A DNA stretch of 64,000 nucleotides from positions 62,001 to 126,000 of the forward strand of contig NZ_QXTG01000001.1 in the NCBI RefSeq assembly GCF_003581425.1, written 5' to 3'. A model generated the notes under the pieces. It ran no database searches and had not been told where the DNA came from. It saw only the letters and a program-made list of their open reading frames with translations. This DNA comes from Amnibacterium setariae (GTDB taxonomy: Bacteria; Actinomycetota; Actinomycetes; Actinomycetales; Microbacteriaceae). Positions 16,047 through 23,603 of the stretch are shown in pieces. Position numbers and translations under genes: made by a program. Position 1 is the stretch's first letter. Each line of letters opens with the position of its first letter.

Positions 16047-17108
16047 ATGAACGCACGAACGACGACGCTGACCGCCGCGATCGCGATCGCCGCACTCGCC
16101 GCCACCGGGGCCGCGGTCCCGGCGGTCGCCGTGACGCCGACGCCCGCCCCGGCGACGAGCGCGGCGCCCGCGCCGACCGCGACGCCCATCCGCACCGCGT
16201 CCCCGGTCGCGAGCCCGACCGCGACGCCGACGCCCGTCCTGACGCCGACGGCGGCGCCCTCCGTCGCGCCCACGACGCCCGCGCCGACGCCCACCCGGAT
16301 CACCCCGACGCCGACGCCGACCGTCCCGCTGCCGGTCGTGGCGACGATCAACAAGCACGTCGGCCACACCGCGCTCTCGCGCACGGCCACGATCACGGGA
16401 ACGCAGTTCACGAACCTCGCCGGCGTGCAGGTCGCCGGCACGCCCGCGCCGAACCTGAAGGTCCTGTCGCCCACCCGTGCGACCTTCACCCTGCCGAACG
16501 CGATCGACTACCAGCCGAAGACCGCCCGGATCACGGTCACCGCCTGGTCGGACCGCACGCCGCGGGCGACGCCGTTCACCTTCCAGTACAAGGCGGACAG
16601 CCGGCTCGACAAGCAGATGGCGTACGCGTTCAAGAACTGGAACGCCTACTCGAACCGCAGCTTCGGGTACCTCAGCGGGAACGACTGCGCGAACTTCGCC
16701 AGCCAGACCCTGCTGGCCCGCGGCTGGAAGCGGACCGCGCAGTGGTTCAACTACGGGCCGGGGAACTGGAGCGGCGCCTGGGTGTCGTCCACGGCGCTGA
16801 GCTCGTACCTGTCGTCACGCCCCGACCTGGCGACGCACTTGAACTACCGCCAGCGCGACCAGGTCGCGGTGGGCGACATCGTGCAGTTCCGCTGGCCGGG
16901 CCACTCGAAGAAGTACTCGGCGTGGGAGCACACGGCGGTCGTCTCGAAGGTCGTCGTGCTGCCGGACGGGACCCACGACGTCTACTACGTCGCCCACACG
17001 CTCAACCGCCAGTACGGCGGCGGGACGACGAGCCTCGCGGCCTGGTACGCGAAGCAGAAGATCAAGGGCTCCACCCTGCGGATCCAGTTCTTCCACCTGC
17101 TGAAGTAG
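16047..17108 (+). CDS. Secreted amidase-domain protein with Thr/Pro linker
   Basis: 353 residues. A signal peptide (about 1-30) is followed by about 65 residues of Thr/Pro/Ala repeats, an IPT/TIG-like beta domain (about 100-180), and a C-terminal putative amidase domain. That domain carries the catalytic Cys in SGNDCANFASQTLLARGW and His in AWEHTAVVSKV. This is the pattern of the Amidase_6 (NlpC/CHAP-like) group that acts on the cell wall. The Pro-rich part probably spans the wall. Confidence 0.8.
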   Translation: MNARTTTLTAAIAIAALAATGAAVPAVAVTPTPAPATSAAPAPTATPIRTASPVASPTATPTPVLTPTAAPSVAPTTPAPTPTRITPTPTPTVPLPVVATINKHVGHTALSRTATITGTQFTNLAGVQVAGTPAPNLKVLSPTRATFTLPNAIDYQPKTARITVTAWSDRTPRATPFTFQYKADSRLDKQMAYAFKNWNAYSNRSFGYLSGNDCANFASQTLLARGWKRTAQWFNYGPGNWSGAWVSSTALSSYLSSRPDLATHLNYRQRDQVAVGDIVQFRWPGHSKKYSAWEHTAVVSKVVVLPDGTHDVYYVAHTLNRQYGGGTTSLAAWYAKQKIKGSTLRIQFFHLLK

Positions 17109-17178
17109 GCCTGAGGAGCCCTCGGCGTCCCGGTCGCGGTCATGCGGCCGTCCCCCGTGAGGGGCATACTGGCGCGCC

Positions 17179-18003
17179 GTGACCCCGCTCCTCTCCCTCG
17201 TCTTCGGCGTCGTCGCCGCCGCCGTGACCGCGCTCGTCCTGATCGCGCTCCTGGCGCTGGCGGCGCTGCTGCTGCTGGCCGCGGTGCTCGCCCTCGACGT
17301 GGTGCTCGACCGCAACGGCGTGGACCGTCGAGCCGGCCTCCGGCGCCTTCGGAGCCGCCTGACGGCGCCGGGACCCCGGCCGCGGCCCGCCGCGCAGGCG
17401 GCGAAGGCCGAGCGGACCGGGGCCGCCGCGCGGACGGAGGAGCAGGGCGCCTCGACCGCGCCGGCGACCGAGGGCCGGACGGCGGCGCCGCGCGTGCCGT
17501 TCTCCGCCCGCCGACCCGGACGGCCCGCGCCGGCCGCCGGCGCCTCCAGCGCTCCCGCCACCGCGACCGCCCCCGAGGCCGTGTCGACCGAGCCGACCGA
17601 ACCGACCGCGCGGACCGAGCCGGCCGAGCCGGCCGCTCCGGCGTCGGCTCCCGCTCCCGCGGTCGCCGTCACGAGCGCCGCGGACGCGCCCGCTCGCGAG
17701 ACCGGCCCGCAGGACGCGCCGACGGAGGTGCTCCCCGTCGGGACGCCGCCCGCGCCCGCCGCCGCCCCCGCACCGAAGGCGAAGCCCGCTCGGGCGCCCC
17801 GGGCCACGCCGCGCCGGACGCCGTCGCCGCGCCCCGCGCCCGCTCCGGCCCCCGCGGCGGAGCCGGCCGCCGACCCGGCTGCAGGCGGGAGCGGCGCCGA
17901 CCGCGACTCCGCGATCGACCGCCTCTTCGCGCCGCTGCTCGAGTCCGACCGCACCGAGCCGCTGCCGCGCGCGGGCGGCCGCCGCGGCGACGACGACCGC
18001 TGA
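17179..18003 (+). CDS. Ala/Pro-rich membrane-anchored protein, unknown function
   Basis: 274 residues. A long hydrophobic N-terminus (about 1-42, one or two helices) anchors an extremely Ala/Pro/Glu-rich, mostly disordered tail, ending in a short conserved-looking block DRDSAIDRLFAPLLESDR. No domain recognised. The GTG at 17179 has CATACT eight bases upstream and no Shine-Dalgarno. The third-position GC pattern supports this strand. It converges with the ferritin-like gene and shares the terminator at 18023-18052. Confidence 0.6.
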   Translation: MTPLLSLVFGVVAAAVTALVLIALLALAALLLLAAVLALDVVLDRNGVDRRAGLRRLRSRLTAPGPRPRPAAQAAKAERTGAAARTEEQGASTAPATEGRTAAPRVPFSARRPGRPAPAAGASSAPATATAPEAVSTEPTEPTARTEPAEPAAPASAPAPAVAVTSAADAPARETGPQDAPTEVLPVGTPPAPAAAPAPKAKPARAPRATPRRTPSPRPAPAPAPAAEPAADPAAGGSGADRDSAIDRLFAPLLESDRTEPLPRAGGRRGDDDR

Positions 18004-18022
18004 GCACTCCCCCGGACGCGGA

Positions 18023-18052
18023 ACGGGCCCCGGTCGATCGACCGGGGCCCGT
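18023..18052. terminator. Bidirectional terminator hairpin
   Basis: Stem ACGGGCCCCGGTC / GACCGGGGCCCGT around GATC, between two convergent genes. Confidence 0.75.
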
Positions 18053-18069
18053 CCTGCGTGCGCGGAGCG

Positions 18070-19050
18070 TCAGCTCGCGGCGCCGCCGCTGGTGTTCACG
18101 CCGCCGTTGACGCCGTTCGGGTAGAAGCCGCCCTTCGTGACCTTCTTCGGGTTCAGGTACACGATGTTCAGCACGTGGTCCGGCGTGCGGCCGTAGGCGA
18201 TGCCGTGACGGTCCGTCGGCACGAGGTTCGACGGGTTCTTCGGCTTCCAGCCCGAGTCGCTGCCGTACTTGATGCCCTGGTCGTCGTCGCCCTTGCCGTC
18301 GAGCGAGTCGCGCGCGTCGGAGAGCTTCTGCACGATCCCGTAGACGGCGTGGTTCTTCTCCGCCTCGGCCGACAGCACGGTGCGGATCGCACCGGCGTGG
18401 TACGCCTCGACGGCGAGGATGCCGGCCGCGGCGTCCAGGTACGTCTTGTTCGTGATGAGGCCCGCGGCGCCCTTGTACGCCGTGACGCCCACGTCCTCGA
18501 AGAGGAAGGCGGCGAGCAGGAAGTTCGTGTCGTTCGCGAACGCGTCGAACTTCTGGCCCTTCTTGATCACGCCGGCCGCGACGGCGGCGGCCGTGAAGGC
18601 GGCGTCGAGCGAGATCTTCGGCCGCGCGACGGCGGACTTGCCGAGGGCGCCGCGGAGGAAGCGGACGTGCTCGCGCTCGTCGCGCGCGATCTCGCGGGCG
18701 TACTTCGCGATCGCCTTCGACTTGAAGGGGACCTCGTGGCCGCCGGAGACGGTGCCGTACTTGCCGGTGCCGTGCACGTCCTTGCTGCCGAGGCCCTCGC
18801 CCGTGACGGCGCGGAGGTAGAACTCCGCCTCGAGGTACTCGAGGTTGAGCGCGAAGTTGAGGACGGCGGCGTCCGTCGCCGCGTCCGAGGCCGCGTCGGC
18901 CGGGGCGGCGTTCGCCGCGGCACCGCCGACGACGGTCGCCGCTGCGGCGCCGACGCCCGCGACCCCGAGCATCGTGAAGAGCTTGCGACGGTCGACGTCC
19001 GTCGCGGCACTGCGCTGGACGGCCTCGCTGATGAACTGCTTCTCGTACAA
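18070..19050 (-). CDS. Tat-exported ferritin-like domain protein (copy 1)
   Basis: 326 residues. The twin-arginine signal DVDRRKLFTMLGVAGVGAAA is at about 15-34, followed by a ferritin-like four-helix domain with [15 protein letters not shown] (about 60-74) and a second Glu/His set around ARDEREHVRFLRGAL and AVEAYHAGAIR. The family includes desiccation-related proteins. I place the start at TTG 19050: AGGAG lies seven bases upstream, and the following residues align with the N-terminus of the paralogue at 31678-32622. A longer reading from 19224 would add an Arg/Pro-rich segment without homology. Confidence 0.8.
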   Translation of the reverse strand: MYEKQFISEAVQRSAATDVDRRKLFTMLGVAGVGAAAATVVGGAAANAAPADAASDAATDAAVLNFALNLEYLEAEFYLRAVTGEGLGSKDVHGTGKYGTVSGGHEVPFKSKAIAKYAREIARDEREHVRFLRGALGKSAVARPKISLDAAFTAAAVAAGVIKKGQKFDAFANDTNFLLAAFLFEDVGVTAYKGAAGLITNKTYLDAAAGILAVEAYHAGAIRTVLSAEAEKNHAVYGIVQKLSDARDSLDGKGDDDQGIKYGSDSGWKPKNPSNLVPTDRHGIAYGRTPDHVLNIVYLNPKKVTKGGFYPNGVNGGVNTSGGAAS

Positions 19051-19288
19051 ATCCGGCTCCTGCCGAGTCGTGTCCGGCGGCGCCAACCGCGCCGCGGTCG
19101 CCGCGGGAGCGGCGTGCTCGGAAGGTAGGGGCGGCACGGCGCGCGGCACGGCGCGGCGCGCTCGACTGCACGCACAGTCGGCGCGAACGGGCCTGTGCTG
19201 CACGCAAGCGGTCCCCCCGTTCATGTCCCGTGCACGCGCCGCCGGGCGCGGTGCACGGAACCTCGTGCCGGAGGTCCCGGAGGGCGGG

Positions 19289-19516
19289 TCAGCCGAGGGT
19301 GCCGTACGAGGCGGTGACGATCGCGAAGATCTGCGTCAGCAGCACGACCCCGCCGAGGAGCACGAGCAGGACGCCGCCGACGAGGAAGCTGCGGCGCGCG
19401 ACGAGCGCGTTCCGGGACGCGCCCGTCTGCCAGACGATGATGCCCACGCCCACGCCGGCGGTGATCAGGGCGAGCAGCGCGTACAGCGCCGCGGTCGGGT
19501 ACGTCGTGAGCTCCAC
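19289..19516 (-). CDS. Small two-helix membrane protein
   Basis: 75 residues with two hydrophobic helices (about 8-28 and 42-65) and a short basic loop, beginning VELTTYPTAALYALLALI. No family recognised. The GTG at 19516 follows GGAGGAAAGGAT, so it is translated from a normal leader. It lies 33 bases downstream of the TerC gene on the same strand and may be co-transcribed with it. Confidence 0.65.
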   Translation of the reverse strand: MELTTYPTAALYALLALITAGVGVGIIVWQTGASRNALVARRSFLVGGVLLVLLGGVVLLTQIFAIVTASYGTLG

Positions 19517-19549
19517 GCGTCGGTGATCCTTTCCTCCCGTGGGCTCCGG

Positions 19550-20698
19550 TCAGCGGAGCCGCGTCGAACGGGCCTCGTGAAGAAGGGTCTCATCCTCCGG
19601 CGGGAGATCGTCCCGGTTCGCGGCGATCTCGTCGTGCACCGCGTCCACCTCCGCCCGCGCCTCCTGCCGCTCGCGGAGCGAGCGGTCGGGGTCGAGCACG
19701 ATCGCGGCGTGCTCGCGCAGCTTCAGCAGCCGGCCGTTGCGGCGGCCGGCCGGGGTGAGCAGCGAGGCGACGACGGTGACGAGCAGGATGCCGACGATCA
19801 CCCCGAGGGAGAGCGGCGTGCCGATCTCCGGGACCGGGAAGGGGCGGCCGCCGTTCAGGAACGGCAGGTCGTTCTCGTGCAGGGCGTGCAGCAGCAGCTT
19901 CACGCCGATGAAGCCGAGGATCGCGGCGAGGCCGTAGCTCAGGTAGATGAGGCGGTCGAGCAGGCCGTCGATGAGGAAGAACAGCTGCCGCAGGCCGAGG
20001 AGGGAGAAGGCCGTCGCGGTGAAGACGATGTAGACGTTCTCCGTCAGGCCGTAGATCGCGGGCACGCTGTCGAACGCGAAGAGGATGTCCGTGCCGGCGA
20101 TCGACACCATCACCAGCATCATCGGCGTGAACATCCGGCGGCCGTCGACGCGCGTCGTGATCCGGTCGCCGTCGTAGTCGTCGGTGGTGTTCAGGAACCG
20201 GCGCGCCAGCCGCACCATCACGTTGTCGCCGACCGAGTCGTGGTCCTTCGACCGCAGCAGGTTGACCGCGGTGAGGATGAGGATCGCGCCGAAGAGGTAG
20301 AAGATCCACGCGAAGGCGTCGATGAGGGTCGCGCCGAGGAAGATCAGCCCGGTCCGGGCGACCAGCGAGAAGACGATGCCGAACAGCAGGACCTTCTGCT
20401 GGTACTCCCGGGGCACGCTGAACCCCGCCATGATCACGACGAAGACGAAGAGGTTGTCGACCGACAGGGCCTTCTCCGTCAGGTAGCCGGCGAAGTACTC
20501 GCCGCCCGTCTCCGGCCCGGCGAGCACGAGGACCCCGACGCCGAAGAGGACCGCGAGGCCCACGTAGACCCCCGACCACACGGCGGCCTCGCGGAGGCTC
20601 GGCGCGTGGGCCTTCCGCACGTGGGCGAAGAAGTCGAACAGCAGCAGCCCGACGATGAAGAGGACGGTCAGCACCCAGACCAGGGCCGGCGCGTTCAT
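19550..20698 (-). CDS. TerC/Alx-family membrane protein
   Basis: 382 residues with about nine helices. The family core is clear: GYLTEKALSVDNLFVFVVIM (about 74-93), FAFDSVPAIYGLT (about 227-239) and LYL/YLSYGLAAILGFIGVKLLLH near 280. Members are linked to metal (Mn2+) export during secretion or to tellurite/pH stress. A polar C-terminal tail of about 50 residues follows the last helix. The ATG at 20698 has GGAAGG nine bases upstream. The 140 bases before it contain an inverted CGCTTA...TAAGCG; I could not recognise a yybP-ykoY Mn riboswitch there. Confidence 0.92.
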   Translation of the reverse strand: MNAPALVWVLTVLFIVGLLLFDFFAHVRKAHAPSLREAAVWSGVYVGLAVLFGVGVLVLAGPETGGEYFAGYLTEKALSVDNLFVFVVIMAGFSVPREYQQKVLLFGIVFSLVARTGLIFLGATLIDAFAWIFYLFGAILILTAVNLLRSKDHDSVGDNVMVRLARRFLNTTDDYDGDRITTRVDGRRMFTPMMLVMVSIAGTDILFAFDSVPAIYGLTENVYIVFTATAFSLLGLRQLFFLIDGLLDRLIYLSYGLAAILGFIGVKLLLHALHENDLPFLNGGRPFPVPEIGTPLSLGVIVGILLVTVVASLLTPAGRRNGRLLKLREHAAIVLDPDRSLRERQEARAEVDAVHDEIAANRDDLPPEDETLLHEARSTRLR

Positions 20699-20838
20699 GG
20701 GGTCCTTCCTGTGGATCCGTTCGGTCCCGTCATGGAACCGGACGCGGACCGCGTTCAGGTCGGATGCAGGCTGCTCGTCAGCCGTTCGGCGGCACGCCTT
20801 CAGCGCACGCTTACCTCGCGCATAAGCGCACGGGGCGA

Positions 20839-21825
20839 TCAGCGGTGTGCGCGCAGGGTCTCGCTGGGCCGCTCGCCGAAGCGGTCCCGGTAGAGCCGCG
20901 CGAACCGTCCGCTGTTGCCGAAGCCCCAGCGCTCCGCGACGGTCCGCACGCTCGACTCCTCGGCGCCCGCGGTGAGCTCGCGGCGCGCGGCGTCCAGCCG
21001 GATCGCGTGCAGGTGCTCGATCGGGCTGACGCCGAGGTGGCGGCGGAACAGCGACTGGAGCGAGCGGACGGACACGCGGGCCGCGGCCGCGACGTCCGGC
21101 ACGGTGACGGCATCGAGCGCGTGCTCCTCCAGGTAGGCGATGGCGCGGCGCAGGGCCTTCGGCGAGGCCTCGAGCCCCGCCTCGGGCTCCGGCCCGTCGG
21201 CGAAGCAGGCCAGCAGCGTGCGCACCGTCAGGTCGAAGAGCTCGCCGGCGACGATCGGGTTGCCGGACGACTCCGGGTCGCGGAGCGTGCGCTGCACGTG
21301 CGCCGCCGTCCACGTCCACGCGGCGGCCGCGGCCGGCGAGGCCGGCGTGCCACGGGTCGAGCGGCGCCGCCCGCCCTCGCGGTCGTACCGCTCGGCCGCG
21401 CGCCGGAAGGCTTCGGCGTCGATGGCCGTCGCGCGCAGGTGCACGTCCTCGGCCATCGCGCGGGCGTGCCCGTCGGGGCGGAGGAACGGCCCGCCGGTCT
21501 CGATCCGGGCGCGGGCGGCCTCGACCGCGAGCCGGCCGCCGAGCACCTCCGCGACCGCGACGACGCCCTCGTCGAAGGCGCCGGCCGCCCGGGCCGCACC
21601 GGTCAGCACGAGCTCGGTGCTGCGCAGCCTGGCGTCGCCGACGGCGCTGTGCCGGAAGAGGAACGGGCCGTCGCCGCGGACCTCCACGGCGATGCGCGGG
21701 TAGGCGCGGTGGAGCGCCAGCGCCGCCTCGGCCCGGTCGTGCGTGGAGACGGCCGACCGGCCGAGCCCGGTGCCGGGTCCGGCGGCGGGCGCGGAGCCCC
21801 GGGCCGTCATGTCGTCGCGCAGCAT
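20839..21825 (-). CDS. AraC-family transcriptional regulator
   Basis: 328 residues. The C-terminal 100 residues form the AraC helix-turn-helix pair (VTVPDVAAAARVSVRSLQSLFRRHLGVSP, then VRTVAERWGFGNSGRFARLYRDRFGERP). The N-terminal 220 residues resemble AraC_binding_2-type sensor domains, with no effector evident. The ATG at 21825 is preceded by GGAGGG. It starts 54 bases after the XdhC-type gene on the same strand, so the two may form an operon. Confidence 0.85.
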   Translation of the reverse strand: MLRDDMTARGSAPAAGPGTGLGRSAVSTHDRAEAALALHRAYPRIAVEVRGDGPFLFRHSAVGDARLRSTELVLTGAARAAGAFDEGVVAVAEVLGGRLAVEAARARIETGGPFLRPDGHARAMAEDVHLRATAIDAEAFRRAAERYDREGGRRRSTRGTPASPAAAAAWTWTAAHVQRTLRDPESSGNPIVAGELFDLTVRTLLACFADGPEPEAGLEASPKALRRAIAYLEEHALDAVTVPDVAAAARVSVRSLQSLFRRHLGVSPIEHLHAIRLDAARRELTAGAEESSVRTVAERWGFGNSGRFARLYRDRFGERPSETLRAHR

Positions 21826-21879
21826 CTTCCCTCCGATGTGGAGGGGTTCGGAGCCGCGGCTCCGCCGGTTGGGCGGGGC

Positions 21880-22968
21880 TCAGCGCGCGAGCGCGCGATG
21901 CACGGGGCCCTCGCGCCCGGTCAGCGGTCCGCCGTCCGTGCCCGCCCGCGCGGCGAGCAGCTCGGCCACCACCGCGACCGCGACCTCCTGGGGCGTGCGG
22001 GCCCCGAGGTCGAGCCCGATCGGCATGCGCAGCCGCTCGATCGCCTCGCGCGGGACGCCGAGCAGGCGCAGCTGCTCGCGCCGTCGCGCGGTCGTGGTCC
22101 GCGACCCGAGGGCGCCGACGTGGCCGGCGGGGGACTCGAGGGCGACGGCGAGCGCGAGCGGGTCGAGGTCCTCGTCGTGGCCGAGCACGCAGACCGCGTC
22201 GCGGGCCGTCGGCGCCGCGTCCGCCAGGACCTCGTGGAGCCGCCCGACGAGCACGCGGTCGGCGGCCGGGAACCGCGCGGGGTCCGCGAACGTCGCCCGC
22301 GGGTCGCACACGGTGACGCGGTAGCCGATCGCCGCGGCCGCGGCCGCGACGGCGACGGCGGTCTCCGTCGCGCCGCCGACGAACAGCCGGGGGGCGGGCG
22401 CGGCGACGTCGACGAAGAGCCGGAGCGCCGCCCCCGAGCAGGCGACCTCGACCGGGCCGGAGCGCCCGGCGTCCCGGCGCCCCTCGATCGCGCCGCGCAG
22501 CTGCGAGGCGGACAGACCCGGGACCTCGGCGACGAGCGCCTCGACCGTCCGGGCGGTGACGAGCCGGCCGACGACGGGCGCCGGCCCGGTCGTCACGAGC
22601 GCGACGGCGGCAGGATGTCCGTCGCGCGCCGCCCGCAGCTCGTCGGCGACGCCGGGACCGTCGGCGAGGTGGACCAGCACGTCGAGCTCGCCCCCGCAGG
22701 CGAGCCCGGCACGGCCCGCGGCGTCGTCCCCGAAGCCGAAGCGCCGCGCGCCGGCGGTGCCGCCCGCGAGCAGCGCGCGGCAGTCGCGGAGTGCGGCGTC
22801 CTCGACGCAGCCGCCGGACACCGCGCCGACGACCGGGCCCTCCTCGGTCACGGCCATCGAGGTGCCGGCCAGGTGCGGCGCGCTGCCGACCACGTCGACG
22901 GCCGTGGCCACGGCGACCGGGCGCCCGGCCGCGAGCAGCGGCAGCAGGCGGTCGGCGAGCTCGAGCAC
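21880..22968 (-). CDS. XdhC/CoxI-family protein
   Basis: 362 residues. The N-terminal XdhC block reads DVVGSAPHLAGTSMAVTEEG followed by GAVSGGCVEDAAL with the conserved Cys. The C-terminal half is a Rossmann-like domain (ETAVAVAAAAAAIGYRVTVCDPR). Such proteins bind molybdenum cofactor and help sulfurate or insert it into xanthine dehydrogenase-type enzymes. No molybdoenzyme gene is in the window, so its partner must be elsewhere. The GTG at 22968 is the first in-frame start before the open intergenic region. Confidence 0.85.
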   Translation of the reverse strand: MLELADRLLPLLAAGRPVAVATAVDVVGSAPHLAGTSMAVTEEGPVVGAVSGGCVEDAALRDCRALLAGGTAGARRFGFGDDAAGRAGLACGGELDVLVHLADGPGVADELRAARDGHPAAVALVTTGPAPVVGRLVTARTVEALVAEVPGLSASQLRGAIEGRRDAGRSGPVEVACSGAALRLFVDVAAPAPRLFVGGATETAVAVAAAAAAIGYRVTVCDPRATFADPARFPAADRVLVGRLHEVLADAAPTARDAVCVLGHDEDLDPLALAVALESPAGHVGALGSRTTTARRREQLRLLGVPREAIERLRMPIGLDLGARTPQEVAVAVVAELLAARAGTDGGPLTGREGPVHRALAR

Positions 22969-23121
22969 GCTCGATCATCGCCCGCGCGGCGTTTCGTCCG
23001 CATGACGGCTCCGGGAACAGCGGCAGTCGGCGGGTCGAGAAGGAATGCCACACGCGTTCGAATTCCACCCGCGGAATTCTCGAATTCCTCTTCGCACCCC
23101 GGAATGGGGGCACGAGATCAC

Positions 23122-23147
23122 GAGGACAGACAGATCTGTCTGTCCTC
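23122..23147. promoter_or_regulatory. 26-base perfect palindrome, probable operator
   Basis: GAGGACAGACAGA and its exact reverse complement abut without a spacer. TACCGT at 23156-23161 could be a -10 hexamer on the plus strand, putting the palindrome over the -35 region. The inner ACAGACAGATCTGTCTGT resembles TetR-family operators. No regulator gene is adjacent. Confidence 0.5.
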
Positions 23148-23308
23148 TCGCGTGCTACCGTCATGCCACCGCGGTACCCGCCGCGGATAGCGATACCCAG
23201 CGATACCCGACCCACCCCGAACCGCATTCCGAGTTCCCGGACCGCCGACCCGAAGGCGGACCGGATCCCCGTCTCGGAAGGCGGACTCCCCCGTCCTGAT
23301 GCGGAACG

Positions 23309-23521
23309 GCGCGCCTCCCCCCGGCGCGCAGCAGCTCAGGGCGGAGAGAACGGAAGACGCCGCGTGCGACCGATCCCCCAATCGGCCGCCGCGGCGTCTC
23401 CGTAGCGAATCAGGCCTCGATTCCCGCCCCCCAGCGGGAAGTGGCCCGATGTCGACGATCGTAATCGGGCGCACCCCGCGGCGCATCCGGAAATGATTCC
23501 CCAGTGCGGGGCACACCCGTC
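23309..23521 (+). ncRNA. Candidate structured RNA or leader before the UvrA-like gene
   Basis: Five hairpins follow one another: GCGCGCC/GGCGCGC (23309-23329), AGACGCCGCG/CGCGGCGTCT (23355-23399, enclosing CCGAT/ATCGG), TTCCCGC/GCGGGAA (23421-23440), GCCCGAT/ATCGGGC (23444-23470) and CCCCGC/GCGGGG (23474-23521). The last ends 82 bases before the start codon. Antibiotic-protection ABC genes often have attenuating leaders, so this may be one. Neither transcription nor conservation can be seen here. Confidence 0.35.
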
Positions 23522-23603
23522 TCGCCGAATCCGCACTTCTGCTCCGAATCCCCCGCGGATATCGTCGGTGCCCCGAGCTCCACCCCCCGAAGCGGACGGA
23601 CGC

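Larger units (their letters stand above)
22969..23603. other. 635-base gene-free region, lower GC, palindrome and hairpins
   Basis: Between the XdhC-type gene and the UvrA-like gene I find no credible coding sequence; open frames here are Arg/Pro-rich and have no codon-position bias. The left part has three GAATTC sites within 35 bases (about 23057-23090), a 26-base perfect palindrome (23122-23147) and a direct repeat GCGATACCC x2 (about 23188-23208). The right part (23309-23521) holds five hairpins in a row. Confidence 0.7.

Noticed and set aside
16130-16340. Repeated ACGCCGACGC-like units
   Set aside because: They encode Thr/Pro/Ala linker residues of the secreted amidase, so this is coding low complexity and not a DNA repeat element.
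19051-19224. N-terminal extension of the first ferritin-like protein
   Set aside because: The extra residues are Arg/Pro/Cys-rich, do not match the paralogue, and the TTG at 19050 has a good ribosome binding site.
20699-20838. Possible yybP-ykoY manganese riboswitch before terC
   Set aside because: TerC genes often have one, but I could not find the conserved loop sequences here.
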